Of a DNA stretch of 64,000 bases, positions 1 through 11,469 are shown in pieces (the stretch's first letter is position 1; each line of letters opens with the position of its first letter). A program made the translations under genes and the position numbers. The notes under the pieces are model-generated. The model made no database searches. It was given only the letters and a program-made list of their open reading frames with translations, and was not told the origin of the DNA. The DNA is from Takakia lepidozioides (lineage: Eukaryota; Streptophyta; Takakiopsida; Takakiales; Takakiaceae), in NCBI GenBank assembly GCA_030704615.1, contig CM060734.1, forward strand, positions 2,482,001 to 2,546,000, given 5' to 3'.

Positions 1-480
1 GGTCATGACACAAGGTTGACGACAATGTGGTTAGGGCACCTTCTTCTTCGACCTATTTCAGCCTGTTTTGCCCTCCCATCAGACTCGGCCCTGAATTTGT
101 AGCACGGAGCAAAGCTCGCATGAGTTTTTTACGATCCTTCATGATGGTGGGACAATCGCAATCGCAAGGTGTGGCTTTTTCTTAATGTAGGATGTGAAGA
201 AGTTTGTCCATCCTACAAATGTGGGCTTTTGGCTCCTGTTAGTACCATGATTTGGTATTCTTCCTGATGTTTACAAGGTTCTTGGGAGAGTCAGCTTGGT
301 CTTAGCAGGTCGTGTTTCAATCTCTGCTCGCTTAGCTGCACCATGGTGGTTCTCATGGACCAATGCGATGTTTTTTTTCTCCCTCAAGCACTAAGCCCCA
401 CTAAGCCCTATCGCTGTTGCGCACTTAAGTCCTCGCTGATGTTTACAAGGTTCTTGGGAGAGTCAGCTTGGTCCAGGGTA
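1..480 (+). other. Flank of the PPR array, with decayed 3'-tail module
   Basis: No gene is seen here. Bases about 37-105 (caccttcttc..., then ...tcggccctgaattt) match stretches at 33515-33570 and 34729-34785, so this is one of three copies of a tail that follows PPR units. A phrase beginning gatgtttacaaggttc occurs twice, near 262 and 437, showing a local direct duplication. Confidence 0.6.
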
Positions 481-1377
481 TGCACGGCAGGGATGTGGGA
501 TGGAGGCTTTGGAGACCTATGAGCAAATGATGGGGGAAGCACATCGTGTTTGTGTGCATTTGCAATGCTTGTGCAAGTCTGGCAGCCCTGGAGAAGGGCA
601 AGAGGTGCATGGGGATATCATCAAAGCTGGAATTGTGCCAAATGTCAATCTGAACACTGTCCTGGCAGCTTTGGAAAAGGGGAAAGAGGTCCATGGCCTC
701 ATCTTCAGAGCTGGAATTGTATCAAATGTCATTCTGAACAATACCCCGGTGAACATGTTTGCAAAATGGGGGTGCATCTAGGATGCAAAGGGAGTGTTTG
801 ACACTATGGTTGAACGAGATTTGGTGTCGTGGAGTACGATGCTTGCAGGGTATGCACGGCAGGGATGTGGGATGGAGGCTTTGGAGAGCTATGAGCAGAT
901 GATGGGGGAAGCACATCATGTTTGTGTGCATTTGCAATGTGCGTGCAAGCCTGGCAGCCCTGGAGAAGGGCAAGAGGTGCATAGAGATATCATCAAAGCT
1001 GGAATTGTGCCAAATGTCAATCGAACACTACCCTGGCAACTTTGGAAATGGGGAAAGAGGTGCATGGCGACATCTTCAGAGCCGGAATTGTACTAGATGA
1101 CAATCTGAACAATACCCCGGTGGACATGTTTGCAAAATGTGGGTGCATCTATGATGCAAAGGGAGTGTTCGACACTATGGCTGAACGACATGTGGTGTCG
1201 TGGAGTGCGATATGATGTGCTTGCAGGGTATGCACAGCAGGGATGTGGAATGGAGGCTTTGGAGAGCTATGAGCAAATGATGGGGGAAGCACATCATGTT
1301 TGTGTGCATTTGCAATGCTTGTGCAAGCCTGGCAGGCGGCCTGGAGAAGGGCAAAGAGGTGCATGGGGATATCATCA

Positions 1378-1760
1378 AAGCTGGAATTGTACCAAATGTG
1401 AATCTGAACACTGCCCTAGCAGCTCTGGAAAAGGGGAAAGAGGTCCATGGCGACAACTTCAGAGCTGGAATTGTACCAAATGTTAGTCTGAACCATACCC
1501 TAGTGGACATGTATGCGAAATGTGGGTGCATCGAGCCTGGACGAGGGCAAAGAGGTGCATGGGGTATCATCAAAGCTGGAATTGTACCAAATGTCATTCT
1601 GAACCATACCCTGGTGGACATTTATGCAAAATGTGGGGGCATCAAGCCTGGACAAGGGCAAAGCGGTGCATGGGGTATCGTCAAAGCTGGAATTGTACCA
1701 AATGTCATTCTGAACCATACCCTGGTGGACATGTTTGCAAAATGTGGGTGCAAAGGGATC
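1378..1760 (+). repeat. 111-bp sub-repeats inside the PPR array
   Basis: The phrase agctggaattgtaccaaatg recurs at about 1461, 1572 and 1683, a spacing of 111 bp (37 codons), with a further copy near 1380. Reading frame is kept across the units (AGIVPNVILNHTLVDMYAKCGC), so this is a later in-frame expansion of one PPR motif. It explains why the interval between the third and fourth 370-bp landmarks is longer than the rest. Confidence 0.75.
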
Positions 1761-2848
1761 TAGGATCTAGGATGCAAAGGGAGTGTTCGACACTATGGCT
1801 GAACGAGATGTGGTGTCGCGGAGTGCGATGCTGGTCCAGGGTATGTACGGCAGGGACGTGGGATGGAGGCTTTGGAGACCTATGAGCAAAGGATGGGGAA
1901 GCTCATCATGTTTGTGTGCATTTGCAATTCTTGTGCAAGCCTGGCAGCCCTGGAGAAGGGCAAGACGTGCATGGGGATATCATCAAAGCTGGAATTGTGC
2001 CAAATGTCAATCTGAACACTGCCCTAGCAGTTTTGGAAAAGGGGAAAGAGGTCCACGGCGACATCCTTAGAGTTGGAATTGTACCAGATGTCATTCTGAA
2101 CAATACCTTGGTGAACATGTTTGCAAAATGTGGGTGCATCTAGGATGCAAAGGGAGTGTTCGACACTATGGCTGAACTAGATGTGGTGTCGTGGAGTGCG
2201 ATGCTTGCAGGGTATGCACGGCAGGGACGTGGGATGGAGGCTTTGGAGAGCTATGAGCAAATGATGGGGGAAGCACATCATGTTTGTGTGCATTTGCAAT
2301 GCTTGTACAAGCCTGACAGCCGGCCTGGAGAAGGGCAAGAGGTGCATGGGGATATCATAAAAGCTGGAATTGTGCCAAATGTCAATCTGAACATTGCCCT
2401 GGCAGCTTAGGGGAAAGAGGTGCATGGCGACATCTTCAGAGTTATTATTGTACCAGATGTCATTCTGAACAAAACCCTGGTGAACATGTTTGCAAAATGT
2501 GGGTGCATCTAGGATGCAAAGGGAGTGTTCGACACTATGGCTGAACGACATGTGGTGTCGTGGAGTGCGATGCTTGCATGGTATGCACGGCAGGGACGTA
2601 GGATGGAGTTTTTGGAGAGCTATGAGCAAATGATGGGGGAAGCACATTATGTTTGTGTGCATTTGCAATGCTTGTGCAAGCCTGGCAGCCGGCCCGGAGA
2701 AGGGCAAGAGGTGCATGGGGATATCATTAAAGCTGGAATTGTGCCAAATGTCAATCTGAACACTGCCCTGGCAGCTTAAGGGAAAGAGGTCCACGGCGAC
2801 ATCTTCAGAATTATTATTGTACCGGATGTCATCCTGAACAAAACCCTG

Positions 2849-2856
2849 GTGAACAT
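2849..2856. repeat. Left 8-bp target site duplication (GTGAACAT)
   Basis: GTGAACAT ends the left PPR segment and is repeated at 32874-32881, where the PPR unit resumes with gtttgcaaaatgtggg. Uninterrupted repeat copies (about 2480, 33240) read ctggtgaacatgtttgc straight through. The repeat array thus supplies its own empty site. Confidence 0.88.
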
Positions 2857-2940
2857 CCTAGTTATCATTCCTGACGTGACGTGGCGCTGATACGTAGGCC
2901 GTCACGTCCGACGTGCGTCACGTCACGACGAATCCGGACG
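2857..2940 (+). repeat. Left terminal inverted repeat and subterminal region
   Basis: The terminus CCTAGTTATCA is followed by a cluster of CCTGACGTGACG, GTCACGTC and CACGTCACG motifs. The right end has the same grammar in inverted order (32790-32873). Clustered short subterminal motifs of this kind are typical transposase-binding regions in hAT elements. Confidence 0.75.
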
Positions 2941-3089
2941 TTTACCCATGTATTTTTTTCTTACATTTGACTTTTAGGATTTACTTCTACCCTTTGTAAT
3001 GACATGGCAGCCACAGTGTAAAACAGACGTGGCCAATTATTAATATTTATTAATTCTTCTAAAAAAATGGGTGCGCCTATATTTGCGGT

Positions 3090-3495
3090 CGCATATAATT
3101 TATTATTTATAATAAAAGCGACCGCCCATATTGGCGGTCGCTTGTAATTTAATATTTTGTTAGATTAAGCGACCGCCAGTATTGGCGGTCGTCGGTAATT
3201 TATTTATTTTTAAATGAAGCGACCGCCCATATTGGCGGTCGCCCGTAATTTATTTATTTTTAAATGAAGCGACCGCCGAAATTGGCGGTCGCCCGTAATT
3301 TATTTATTTATAAATGAAACGACCGCCCATATTGGCGGCCGCCCGTAATTTATTTATTTTTAAATGAAGCGACCGCCCATATTGGCGACCGCCCGTAATT
3401 TATTTATTTATAAATGAAGCGACCTCCCATATTGGCGGTCGTCCGTAATTTATTTATTTTTAAATGAAGCGACTGCCCATATTGGCCAGTCGCGC
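3090..3495. repeat. Palindrome array A1 (GCGACCGCC-N6-GGCGGTCGC)
   Basis: About eight hairpin units with a 9-bp GC-rich stem and 6-nt centre (catatt, agtatt, gaaatt), separated by AT-rich spacers such as cgtaatttatttatt, at a step of roughly 40-60 bp. The stem sequence is conserved and spacers drift more. A TATA-like box and a gene on the plus strand follow directly. Confidence 0.85.
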
Positions 3496-3580
3496 CGCGC
3501 TGACACGTGGCGAGGCGCCACTGGCCTGTTGCGCCTTTTCAAGCATAATGCCATTTTGGGGGGGGGGGCTGGTGGGCGCC

Positions 3581-3588
3581 TATATAAA
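3581..3588 (+). promoter_or_regulatory. TATA-like box after array A1
   Basis: TATATAAA lies after a run of G and before a C-rich stretch, about 325 bp upstream of the kinase ORF start at 3908. Other A arrays show a comparable box on their gene side, which supports a promoter role. No transcription data are available. Confidence 0.5.
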
Positions 3589-3907
3589 CCATTCCCCCCT
3601 CCTTTTCTGATCACTTTTGCCCCTCTTGTGGTGCGGTTCCTTGGCATCCTGTAGTCCTTTCGGACTTCGTTGCTTGGCACTGCCAACGGGAGGTGCAAAG
3701 GTGATTATTTGGGGGGGGAGGTTTTGTTGGTTTTCTATTGGTCAGTCCCACACACTTGTTCACGGTACAATCATCGTATCACCATTTTGCCGTTTCCGGA
3801 TCTTCGGCGGCCTGTTTTTTTGCAGAAAACTACGAAGACACCATCCACACGCGGTCATTGCCATTTTTCTGAGGTTTTGGACCCTGTAGTGGGCAAAGGT
3901 TTATACA

Positions 3908-5364
3908 ATGTCGGGGGTTGTGAATTCAAGTTCTGGGGCGGGATCGTCTGGGGGGCGGAGGAAGAGAAAACACATCTACGAGCGGGATAGCCAGGTCAAC
4001 AAGCCAAACTACCCGAGACCGGATGCCGTGGATAGGGTGAAAGAAGTGGTAGCGGATTATTTCAAGGGTAGGGACATGATGAGGCTGGAGAGTGCTTATG
4101 TTAGGCATGGATGAGAGGGGTTTCAGATTTTTCAGCAAAATATGGAGAGGAAAATGACAAACGCTTTGGCGGGGGCTAAGTGGACGGCGGACAGGGACAA
4201 GCCGAAGTTCAATCGGTGGATCCAAAGCAGGGCGAAAGACGCCACGTGGAATTTGAGGCAGCTAATGAAGACTTGGAAGGGTAGAACAACCGAGGGTCGA
4301 GTGCCCTCCGCCGAAGCTGAGTTAATGCGGCGTGTTGAGTATTGGGCTTGCTCGGCAAGTCATAATTCACATCGCCAGACTAGGGTTGTCCCTTGGAAGC
4401 CGGGGTCATCGGGCGGGGGAGGCACAACTGGTCTTTATTACCTGAACTCTACTGCGAAGGTAGTAGAGATTGGCCCTTACAAAGAAGGAGGGTATGCTAA
4501 GGTCCGTCACTATAAGATTGTTGGCGATTCTAGAATACCGGAGCGTTGGGAGCTAGTGGAAAAAAAACCCAAGTCCAAAAATATAGAAAATGCGTTGAGA
4601 CAACATAACGACGAGTGTTTGGCAGTGAAGTTCCAGCATCCGGGTGCTATCTCATATTTTGCTGTGAATGCACGTGAGGTAGAGGGTTACACTCGCTGGT
4701 GGAATGGGGGGACAATACGCGACATGATGAACCTTGACAGAAAATGGGGCAACGATTCGGACAACAAGGTGATTTTGGAACAAAGGGAACGGAAGCAGAG
4801 TTCCAGGAATGCGATCGCTTGCTTCGTTTCCGGAAAGTGCGCAGTAAACTTGCATGGGCATTGGTGTGCATCATGGATGCTGTCCACAAGAACGGTGTCA
4901 TGCACAACGACTTGTCCCCCGACAACATCTTGTTGCATTTTCCAGATGGCACCGAGGAGGGTGTGTGATTGGGGCTTAGCCACCCCATTGGGCATACGCA
5001 AAGCCTCGCCGTACCAGTTTGAAAACCAAGACAAGCTGGACCGGGAACTCGCGAAAAGATGGTGGGTGGAAAAAGATATTGCATCGGTTTTCAATGCGAA
5101 TGCCACGCCCCCCCCCCCCCCCCCCAGGACATGACGTCGGAGGCCTTTGCCGTTGGGAAGATAGCGGTACGAATAAATGACGGCGCTCATTATGATCAAA
5201 GTATGTTCCAGGACCAATTTACGGGAGGTTGTTGGCATTCAATGCTACAAAGGTTGTACGACAACAACAAGAATGAGAGTGTCACATTAGCCCATGTAGT
5301 ACTTCGGTTCATGGGCAAACCATTCAATTGGCCTGAGCCGAAAGATGTATATAAGACGGAGTAG
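3908..5364 (+). pseudogene. Atypical protein-kinase-like pseudogene (transposon cargo)
   Basis: The frame opening at 3908 starts with a basic RRKRKH stretch and runs with one in-frame TGA at 4112-4114 (RHG*EG, best explained as CGA to TGA). It shifts frame around 4760-4970, and a long C-homopolymer near 5108-5125 breaks it again. Kinase hallmarks are NGVMHNDLSPDNILLHF (catalytic loop, HND in place of HRD) and CDWGLAT (DWG in place of DFG), with an EKKP/VKFQHPGAISY region before them. The catalytic-loop Asp and Asn and the DxG Asp are present, so the ancestor may have been active despite odd neighbours. Its position just after array A1 and the TATA-like box suggests it was expressed from the transposon end. 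Substrate unknown. Confidence 0.72.
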
Positions 5365-5439
5365 ACCATAGTCTCGTAGATATGAGATTTCTGGCGGTAC
5401 AATGGTTTTTTTATGAAGACATAACTCAATTTTGATCGT

Positions 5440-5985
5440 GCATGTAATAAATAAAGTTCCATTGTAAATACTACATTGCATATGCTCGACCCTGACACCT
5501 GTCATCGCAACATAAATGGTTTGTGTACTGGCTCACTGTTTATATTTGTAATGTTCCAAGGTTTCGGATAGGGTTATGAGAAAATGATGTATTAGTTCCG
5601 TAGGAGTTAGACAACAAACGTCTCCTCTCATTCAACTGTGCGACACTACCATGAGAAACATGGATCAAAAAGTAATAGGTGCACATGCGACCTCCGAACA
5701 TTTGATACTAGGTCTCTACTTAAACGTGCGGAGGTCGCATGTACACCTATTACTTTTTTATGCATGCCACTCATGGTAGTATCGCACAGTTGAATGAGAT
5801 ATGGAACGTTTGTTGTCTAACTCATATGGATCCAATATATCATTTTCTCAGTACCATGTCAGAAACATTGAAACATTCGCAGTTACAAACAGTGCCACAA
5901 TACACGGCCGGTTTTGTTGAAATGACATTTGTGAGGTTCGAGCGTATGCAATTTATTATTTACAACGGAATTTTACTTACTCGGG
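5440..5985. repeat. Long inverted repeat 1
   Basis: Left arm about 5440-5697 and right arm about 5730-5985, separated by about 32 bp. The inner part is near perfect (attcaactgtgcgacactac... against ...gtagtatcgcacagttgaat; gtaataggtg.acatgcgacctccg against cggaggtcgcatgt.cacctattac). Similarity fades outward but is still clear at tttacaatggaac against gttccattgtaaa. The left arm begins in the 3' tail of the kinase gene. A transcript would fold into a hairpin of about 250 bp. Confidence 0.85.
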
Positions 5986-6039
5986 GGACCGGTACTGCTG
6001 TTGGAGCGCAACTGATGGTGCGAGTTCTCTATTGATTGG

Positions 6040-6440
6040 AGTTGTCACAACCAATGTCAACAATCATATTTACGGTAAGGTGTTTCATGCTATTGTTGTT
6101 CCTCTAGCTGAATTCTGTAGTACTCTTTTTGCTATTCTCATGCCAACGTCATCTGAGACTGTCATGTTCAAACGAACGTATCAGCCACCCCGGCCAGCTT
6201 GCAGGCTGCAGCCATGGCCCACCATAAATTGAATGAATTGGAGATTTTGTGCGAAGTTCTTGGTTTCATGTCCGTGGTGGCTGATACGGAATTCGGAATA
6301 TGGCAGTCTCAGTGGACCTGATGTTGTTGGCATGGGAGTAGCAAAACGATTCCTAAATAATTCTGCTACATGAACATCAACAGTATGAAACACCTTGCAG
6401 TACATATGATTCTTGAGATTGTTTGTACGGATTATTTGTG
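6040..6440. repeat. Long inverted repeat 2
   Basis: Left arm about 6040-6200 (aaggtgtttcatgctattgttgttc...gtatcagccaccccgg) and right arm about 6270-6440, its diverged reverse complement (gtggtggctgatacgga...acagtatgaaacacctt), around a 70-bp centre. Same form as the inverted repeats on either side but with different sequence. Confidence 0.8.
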
Positions 6441-6704
6441 TTTGTGCTTTCAAATGACGAACATTTCCGCCATGGTGCGGAAGACGTGCATTGGCCACAT
6501 TAAACGGTTGATGTGATACCATTTCACAAATGTATCACATCGCATTTGTGAAAATGTATCACATGAACTGTTCCATGTGGCCTACGGGAGTCTTCGATGG
6601 GTATGAGATCAATGTGGCCTACGAGATCTGCTTCCACCAACAAACATGTGATCATTTTAGAAGCGCTAGAACTTTGAAGCAACGATGGGCAAGGTTCTTC
6701 ATCC

Positions 6705-7035
6705 ATATGTTCAACATGCTGAGGTCTTCTATAATGTCTCTTGCTTCGTAATGAGGTGCTTCTCCAACTCTTATTTTTCCAATGCTAATATCTTCCATCT
6801 GCAACATATCCACACATGTGTATATAACTTAAAAAAACAAATGACCATCAAAACTGGAAGCTGGGGATGAGGCTTATAAAAGTTGAGATGGTCATTTCTT
6901 TTTTTAAGGATTTCTGCACACATATGTGGATCAGTTCCAGGTGGAGAATATTAACATATTGGATAAAGTGGACATGGAGAAGCACCGCATTACGAGGCAG
7001 GAGACACTACAAAAAGAGCTTCAAAGGGCATACCA
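6705..7035. repeat. Long inverted repeat 3
   Basis: Left arm about 6705-6852 and right arm about 6880-7035 around a short centre. Matching pieces include gaggtgcttctcc with ggagaagcacc, tccaatgctaatat with its diverged complement, and aaatgaccatc with gatggtcattt. This is the third consecutive fold-back within 1.6 kb. Confidence 0.8.
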
Positions 7036-7445
7036 TGTAACAGGTCCCAGTATAATCGAAGACGAAATCCCATTCATTCAATGGGCGATTGAATGGTTGC
7101 CCATCCAAATGATTTTCGTTTGCTTTCAATCTTTGCCACTATGTTCAACATACCATGTATCAGGTCCAGGACTAATATCAGATCAATCGAAATTCATTCA
7201 ATGGCCATCGAAATGATTTTGGTTTGCTTTGAGACTTGGCCACTATGTTCAATGTGCCATGTAAGAGACCCCTGAGTAATATGAGATCAATCGAAATTCG
7301 TTCAATGGGCCAATGGATGGTTGCCCATCCAAATGATTTTCGTTCGCTTTGAAACTTGGCCAGTGTGTTCAATGTACCCTCTGATACGTCCTAGTGTAAT
7401 ACGAGATCAATCGAAAATTGTTTGATTGTCCAATGAGGCGTTCAC
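7025..7445 (+). repeat. About 118-bp tandem repeat, cluster 1
   Basis: Three to four diverged copies of a unit containing ggttgcccatccaaatgatttt, cgtttgctttgaaacttggcca, tgttcaa.gtaccatgt and atatcagatcaatcgaaattcattc. No coding meaning is seen. Confidence 0.75.
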
Positions 7446-8059
7446 TTGTCATCTGGTTTTTGTTTGATGCGAAAAATAAATCTTGCAATGCGTACACCTA
7501 TTGAACAGATGTGGTTGAAGCCCCTCTTTTGCCCGCATGTGCTTGAACATGTGTGCGACACATGTGCGGAGACACAACAGACGAATAAATCATTTGCCTC
7601 CCCATCGACGCGCTCCCACCTCAAGCCATTCCACAATTTAATTTAATTTAAATTTATTTTAAGCCAATAAATAGGTTTGCACTGCCTTTCAGTGGGGGTT
7701 TCTGGCACGTATCGATTTTGTTTTTGGCTCAATTTTGTTCTGCGGCTTCCAGCATCCCACGGCTACTCCCCCGCCAAAATTTGGACCAATAAAAAATGCC
7801 CCAAAAAAAAAATGTTCTCTTCGCTCACTATTGCAAAACTCTCTATGAAGAGTGCATGAAATAGAACACAAATCAAGTTTGGAGTGCAAAACAGGGAAGA
7901 AACTGTGGTTTTGGGTCCAAATGAATTTTGATCGCTCCCAAATTTGGCACGCACATTGCATATGGCTACATTACACGCCCAATTCAAAAATGGAATGAAA
8001 AAAAAATTGTGAACACGCGAAACACAGTCCAACAGGTCCCAAAGCAATAGCTCCAACAG
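7446..8059. other. No gene seen between the two 118-bp repeat clusters
   Basis: Only short ORFs occur on both strands, with no recognisable motif. Bases around 7640-7660 are AT-rich (taatttaatttaaatttat). The stretch separates two clusters of the same tandem repeat and may be a later insertion. Confidence 0.4.
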
Positions 8060-8425
8060 AATACATTCAACGGGTGAACGGATGGTTGCCCATCCAAATC
8101 ATTTTTGTTAGTTTCGAAACTTTGCCAGCACGTTCCAGACACCCTCTCACAGGTCCCGGACTAATATCAGATCAATCGAAATTCATTTGATGGCTCAACA
8201 GATGGTTGGCCATCGAAATGATTTTGGTTCGCTTAGAGACTTGGCCACTATGTTCAATTTGCCATGTAAGAGGCCCCAAAGTAATATGAGTTCAATCGAA
8301 ATTCGTTCAATGGGCCAACAGATGGTTGCCCATCCAAATGATTTTCGTTCGCTTTGAAACTTGGCCAGTGTGTTCAATGTACCCTCTGATACATCCCAGT
8401 GTAATATGAGATCAATCGAAATTAT
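8060..8425 (+). repeat. About 118-bp tandem repeat, cluster 2
   Basis: Three further copies of the unit seen at 7025-7445 (ggttgcccatccaaatgatttt, cagatcaatcgaaattcattt, ttggccactatgttcaat). The last copies are nearly identical to those at 7260-7400, so the clusters were once contiguous or arose by recent duplication. Confidence 0.75.
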
Positions 8426-9145
8426 TTTGTGCTTTGAGAACTTTGTGGGTTTGTTCGTAGAAAGATCATAGATTTTGCGAAATGATTATGAAATACGTAG
8501 GGACCAGGCGAAATTTTGTTTGGACCCGGACCGTTCGTAACTCGTTATAACTTATTTGTTAACATCAATTTTCCTTGTTCTCCAGCTTTCGGAGTTCATT
8601 GCAAATACCCATATACACATCATGACCAAATATGACACCATTGTAAATTTGTTTACAGGGTGAACTACTTCTTTCCCATCACACGAGTGTAAATGTAAAA
8701 AAAACGTTGCTCATGCAATTGAAATTGGCAGATGCCGCACATGTGCATTGTGTATTAACAAAATTGGTGATATACAAACTTGGCGGAATGACATCACTAT
8801 GTTTTCCAACAATATTCAAGGTATAACAAAAATACATATTGTATATGTACTACGCTGCCAGTCATTAAAAGCCTAGTCGTCACTGTCCGATGATGTGGAA
8901 TTTGATGTTGTGGCCTGATTTGCACTGCCAATTGCCAAAGCTTGCGACCGTGATCTCGTGGTCAATGAGGGGCCCAATGGCATGTGATCAATTCTGTCTG
9001 CATCCGCCTACTTCGCGGCGAAAGTTGACTTTCTTCTTCACTCTCACGACGTGGCGGAGGTGGATCGAGAACAAGTGCTCGGGCTGCTTGCAAATCGGCA
9101 ACGAATTCGTCCACATCCGGCAATACAGCCCCTGAAACACGATGA
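8426..9145. other. No gene seen; likely 3' flank of the RING ORF
   Basis: AT-rich sequence with only short shadow ORFs. It lies downstream of the minus-strand RING ORF and may hold its 3' end and polyadenylation region, but no clear signal stands out. Confidence 0.35.
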
Positions 9146-11179
9146 TCACGATCTGTCCATAATCGCCTCCATTTCTCTACAACTGCCTTGATGATACTTT
9201 TGAAACTTTCCAACTGCCTCTCGACGATAAGCCGCCTCGTACGCATCATTCATTCGGCGTTGACATATTATAACATCTTCCAGTTCGGACAGCAACAAAT
9301 GTCTCCCAATCGGTTGTCGGTCATACAATCCGTTCTCCTCCGGCACCCATGGAACCTGTGGGAGCCGGATAAACCTGGACCTTCTTTGACTCCAATGCCC
9401 TCCCAGATTGCGGCAAAACTGCTCTCTCTCCCACCAATCTCGAATGTCTCCCGCACGTATGGTTATCTCCCAATTAGATGTGACCCAGAAATACTGGGGA
9501 TCTTTGATGTATGTCGGGTTTCCGGCATGTATGCCATGCATCTCTCTGTCTGCATCCCATACCAAGTTCTTGCCCCAATGCACACAATTCAGAAATGTGT
9601 ATGGTAGCCCATCCAATGGGAGGTTGTGTCGATTGTATTCAAAACCTATGGGCATCCGATCCTCCAAGCCCACCAGCTCATAGAAACGGCGATGGATTGG
9701 TGTACGACATTTTGGGCAATCGCTCGTCCGCAAGGCTTGCGGGATAAGACATGTGAGATGAAACATATGTCCACATGATCCAAGTACATGACATCCCTCT
9801 GGGCCGTATAGATTCCTACACATCGAACAAACTGTGTCATCTGATATCCATGACGGTAAAATGCCTCGTGGTATCTCCTCCCTCTGGGCCGGTTTGATGT
9901 GGCTGGTCATCCTTGTTGTGGTGTCCCACTCTTCCTCTATCTCCAATTCCCAGTTTATGCTTCTGTTCGACCCCGAAATTTTGTGCTCACATCGATCGAA
10001 CATAGAATCCACATCTGCCTAATTGGTATACCCGGCGAACACACTTGATGCGATGCGGAGATCGTTATACCTTTGCATGTTGGCATAAATGTTATCCACG
10101 CTACGGTTCAACATGCGTGCGACACGTTGCAAGCCTGATAGTGCCCGCTCTACCCGTGCTTCTCTGGAGGCCAAATGGGTCGCCCATTGTACCCAATTCT
10201 CCCAATCGCCATTCAATGGGATCCATGCCTGAATCTCCAACGTTTTGGACAAGCGCCATGCAGTCGCCATGACAAAGTCCCGCTCCTTTGTAACGCGGTC
10301 GACATCTAATATCGGGTTCATCTCCGATTGAATGACGGCCCTCGAGCATTCCCCGGTTTCCAGTACTGGTTCTTTTCCTTTCCTCCTTTTCTCATCCGCA
10401 ATTCGCTGTTCCTCAACCATGGTTTCATCGGCCACAGGGTCAAGGACGTCCGTAACTTCCTGAATGATGAGGTCAATACTGCGATCGGGCATCGCAAACT
10501 CCGCGTCCATGTCCACGACGTTTGTTCGAACCTCATTGTGGACAACAGTACCTTCATTGTTTGGAGGCATGTCTTGCAATCTAGTTTCCAACTCAGCTAT
10601 GCGTAGTGTTTGTCAATCTAGTCGGTCCTGCACGGTCCTGATTCGCTGATCTCTTTCCGCTAATTGTTCCTCTAACGTTGCAGCCGGTTGTATTTCGAAC
10701 GTGTCCGGGATGTACTCCAAATCGTATAGCAACCTTGCGTTCCTCCTACTAGCAGTTTGTCAATTCACTGGACGCAAGAGTATGACCTCCACGTACAACA
10801 TGGCTGCCAAGGTGTACGGGATTTGACCCTTTAAGAGAGGTTGACCCCACAATGTGCAATGCACCTCATTCGCCCTATGCTGGAAATGCAAGTTCGTGCA
10901 AGACCTGGACTCTGCGTAATTGTTTCGGGTTTGCACGTCATGCCTATCCAAAGGCCACAATCGATTGATGTGGTACCATTTCACGAATTTTTTGCATCTC
11001 GCCATCGGCCACCGGAACTCTTCCGGAACATCTTCCCAGCCCTCTTCTGCTAGTATGCTAGGGTCACCAAATACTTCCCAATTCAAGTCTTGCCTTGACC
11101 CTTTGATTTTCTTAGGGGGCGGTCCATGTTCATTGGGGTCATCTCTTCCATGACGGTCATCGTCCTGGCCCTCTGCCAT
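9146..11179 (-). pseudogene. RING-H2 ORF, one frame of about 678 codons with three stops
   Basis: Pieces ending at 11179, 10591 and 10012 are all in the same frame and join with no indel, interrupted only by TGA (10760-10762), TGA (10613-10615) and TAG (10019-10021). The N-terminus is charged with a basic PPPKKIKGSR patch (possible nuclear signal). The middle is acidic and helical (MVEEQRIADEKRRKGKEP). The C-terminal third holds a RING-H2 finger, CSMC at its start, CGHMFHLTC in the middle and CPKC at the end, in correct order. RING-H2 fingers usually act as ubiquitin E3 ligases; substrate unknown. The terminal stop is TGA at 9146. It reads away from array A2 and its TATA-like box. I take it as transposon cargo or an accessory ORF. 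Confidence 0.75.
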
Positions 11180-11469
11180 TCTACAACAATCGGAACAACA
11201 CTAAACGAGGTTTTCTAAAAAGACGTAACTCTAAACCCTTCCCCCGTTAAGTAGGTTTGAGTAGGTGTCAAAATAGTTCCTAAAAGCTAATTTTGTAGAA
11301 TAAAATGATCCTGGAAGTCAGAGGAGGACCTATGGGAGCATTCTGCAACGACCTCACAGAAATCGCGGCAAAAAATACCCCCCACCCAACCAATGGCCTC
11401 ATTCTCCACATGACTACGTGTCGTGGAATAATGAAATGCCACGCACACAGAAGCTGTGTGGAGAGGAAG

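Larger units (their letters stand above)
481..2856 (+). pseudogene. PPR-like tandem repeat pseudogene array, left part
   Basis: Translated pieces carry plant PLS-class pentatricopeptide phrases: GKEVHGDIIKAGIVPNV, LVDMYAKCGC, DAKGVFDTMAERDVVSWSAM, GYARQG.GMEALESYEQMM. PPR proteins normally bind organellar RNA. Here a unit of about 370 bp recurs with its GGATGGAGGCTTTGGAG landmark near 497, 869, 1247, 1860, 2230 and 2600. Most copies carry a TAG at the same place (gtgcatcTAGgatgc), where the related unit at about 34070 reads GAG (Glu), and several carry frameshifts. No start codon, transit peptide or DYW/E domain is visible. I infer amplification of an already dead repeat, not a working gene. 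The right end of the segment is the target site of the 30-kb transposon. Confidence 0.8.

Noticed and set aside
481-2794. A functional PPR gene
   Set aside because: Repeated TAG codons, frameshifts, no start region, no targeting peptide and no terminal domain; only the unit at 34000-34300 reads well, and it is isolated.
3090-3495. CRISPR-like array
   Set aside because: Regular palindromes with spacers, but the spacers are AT-rich and themselves repeated, no cas genes occur, and the setting is eukaryotic with introns and transposons. The same holds for the other A and B arrays.
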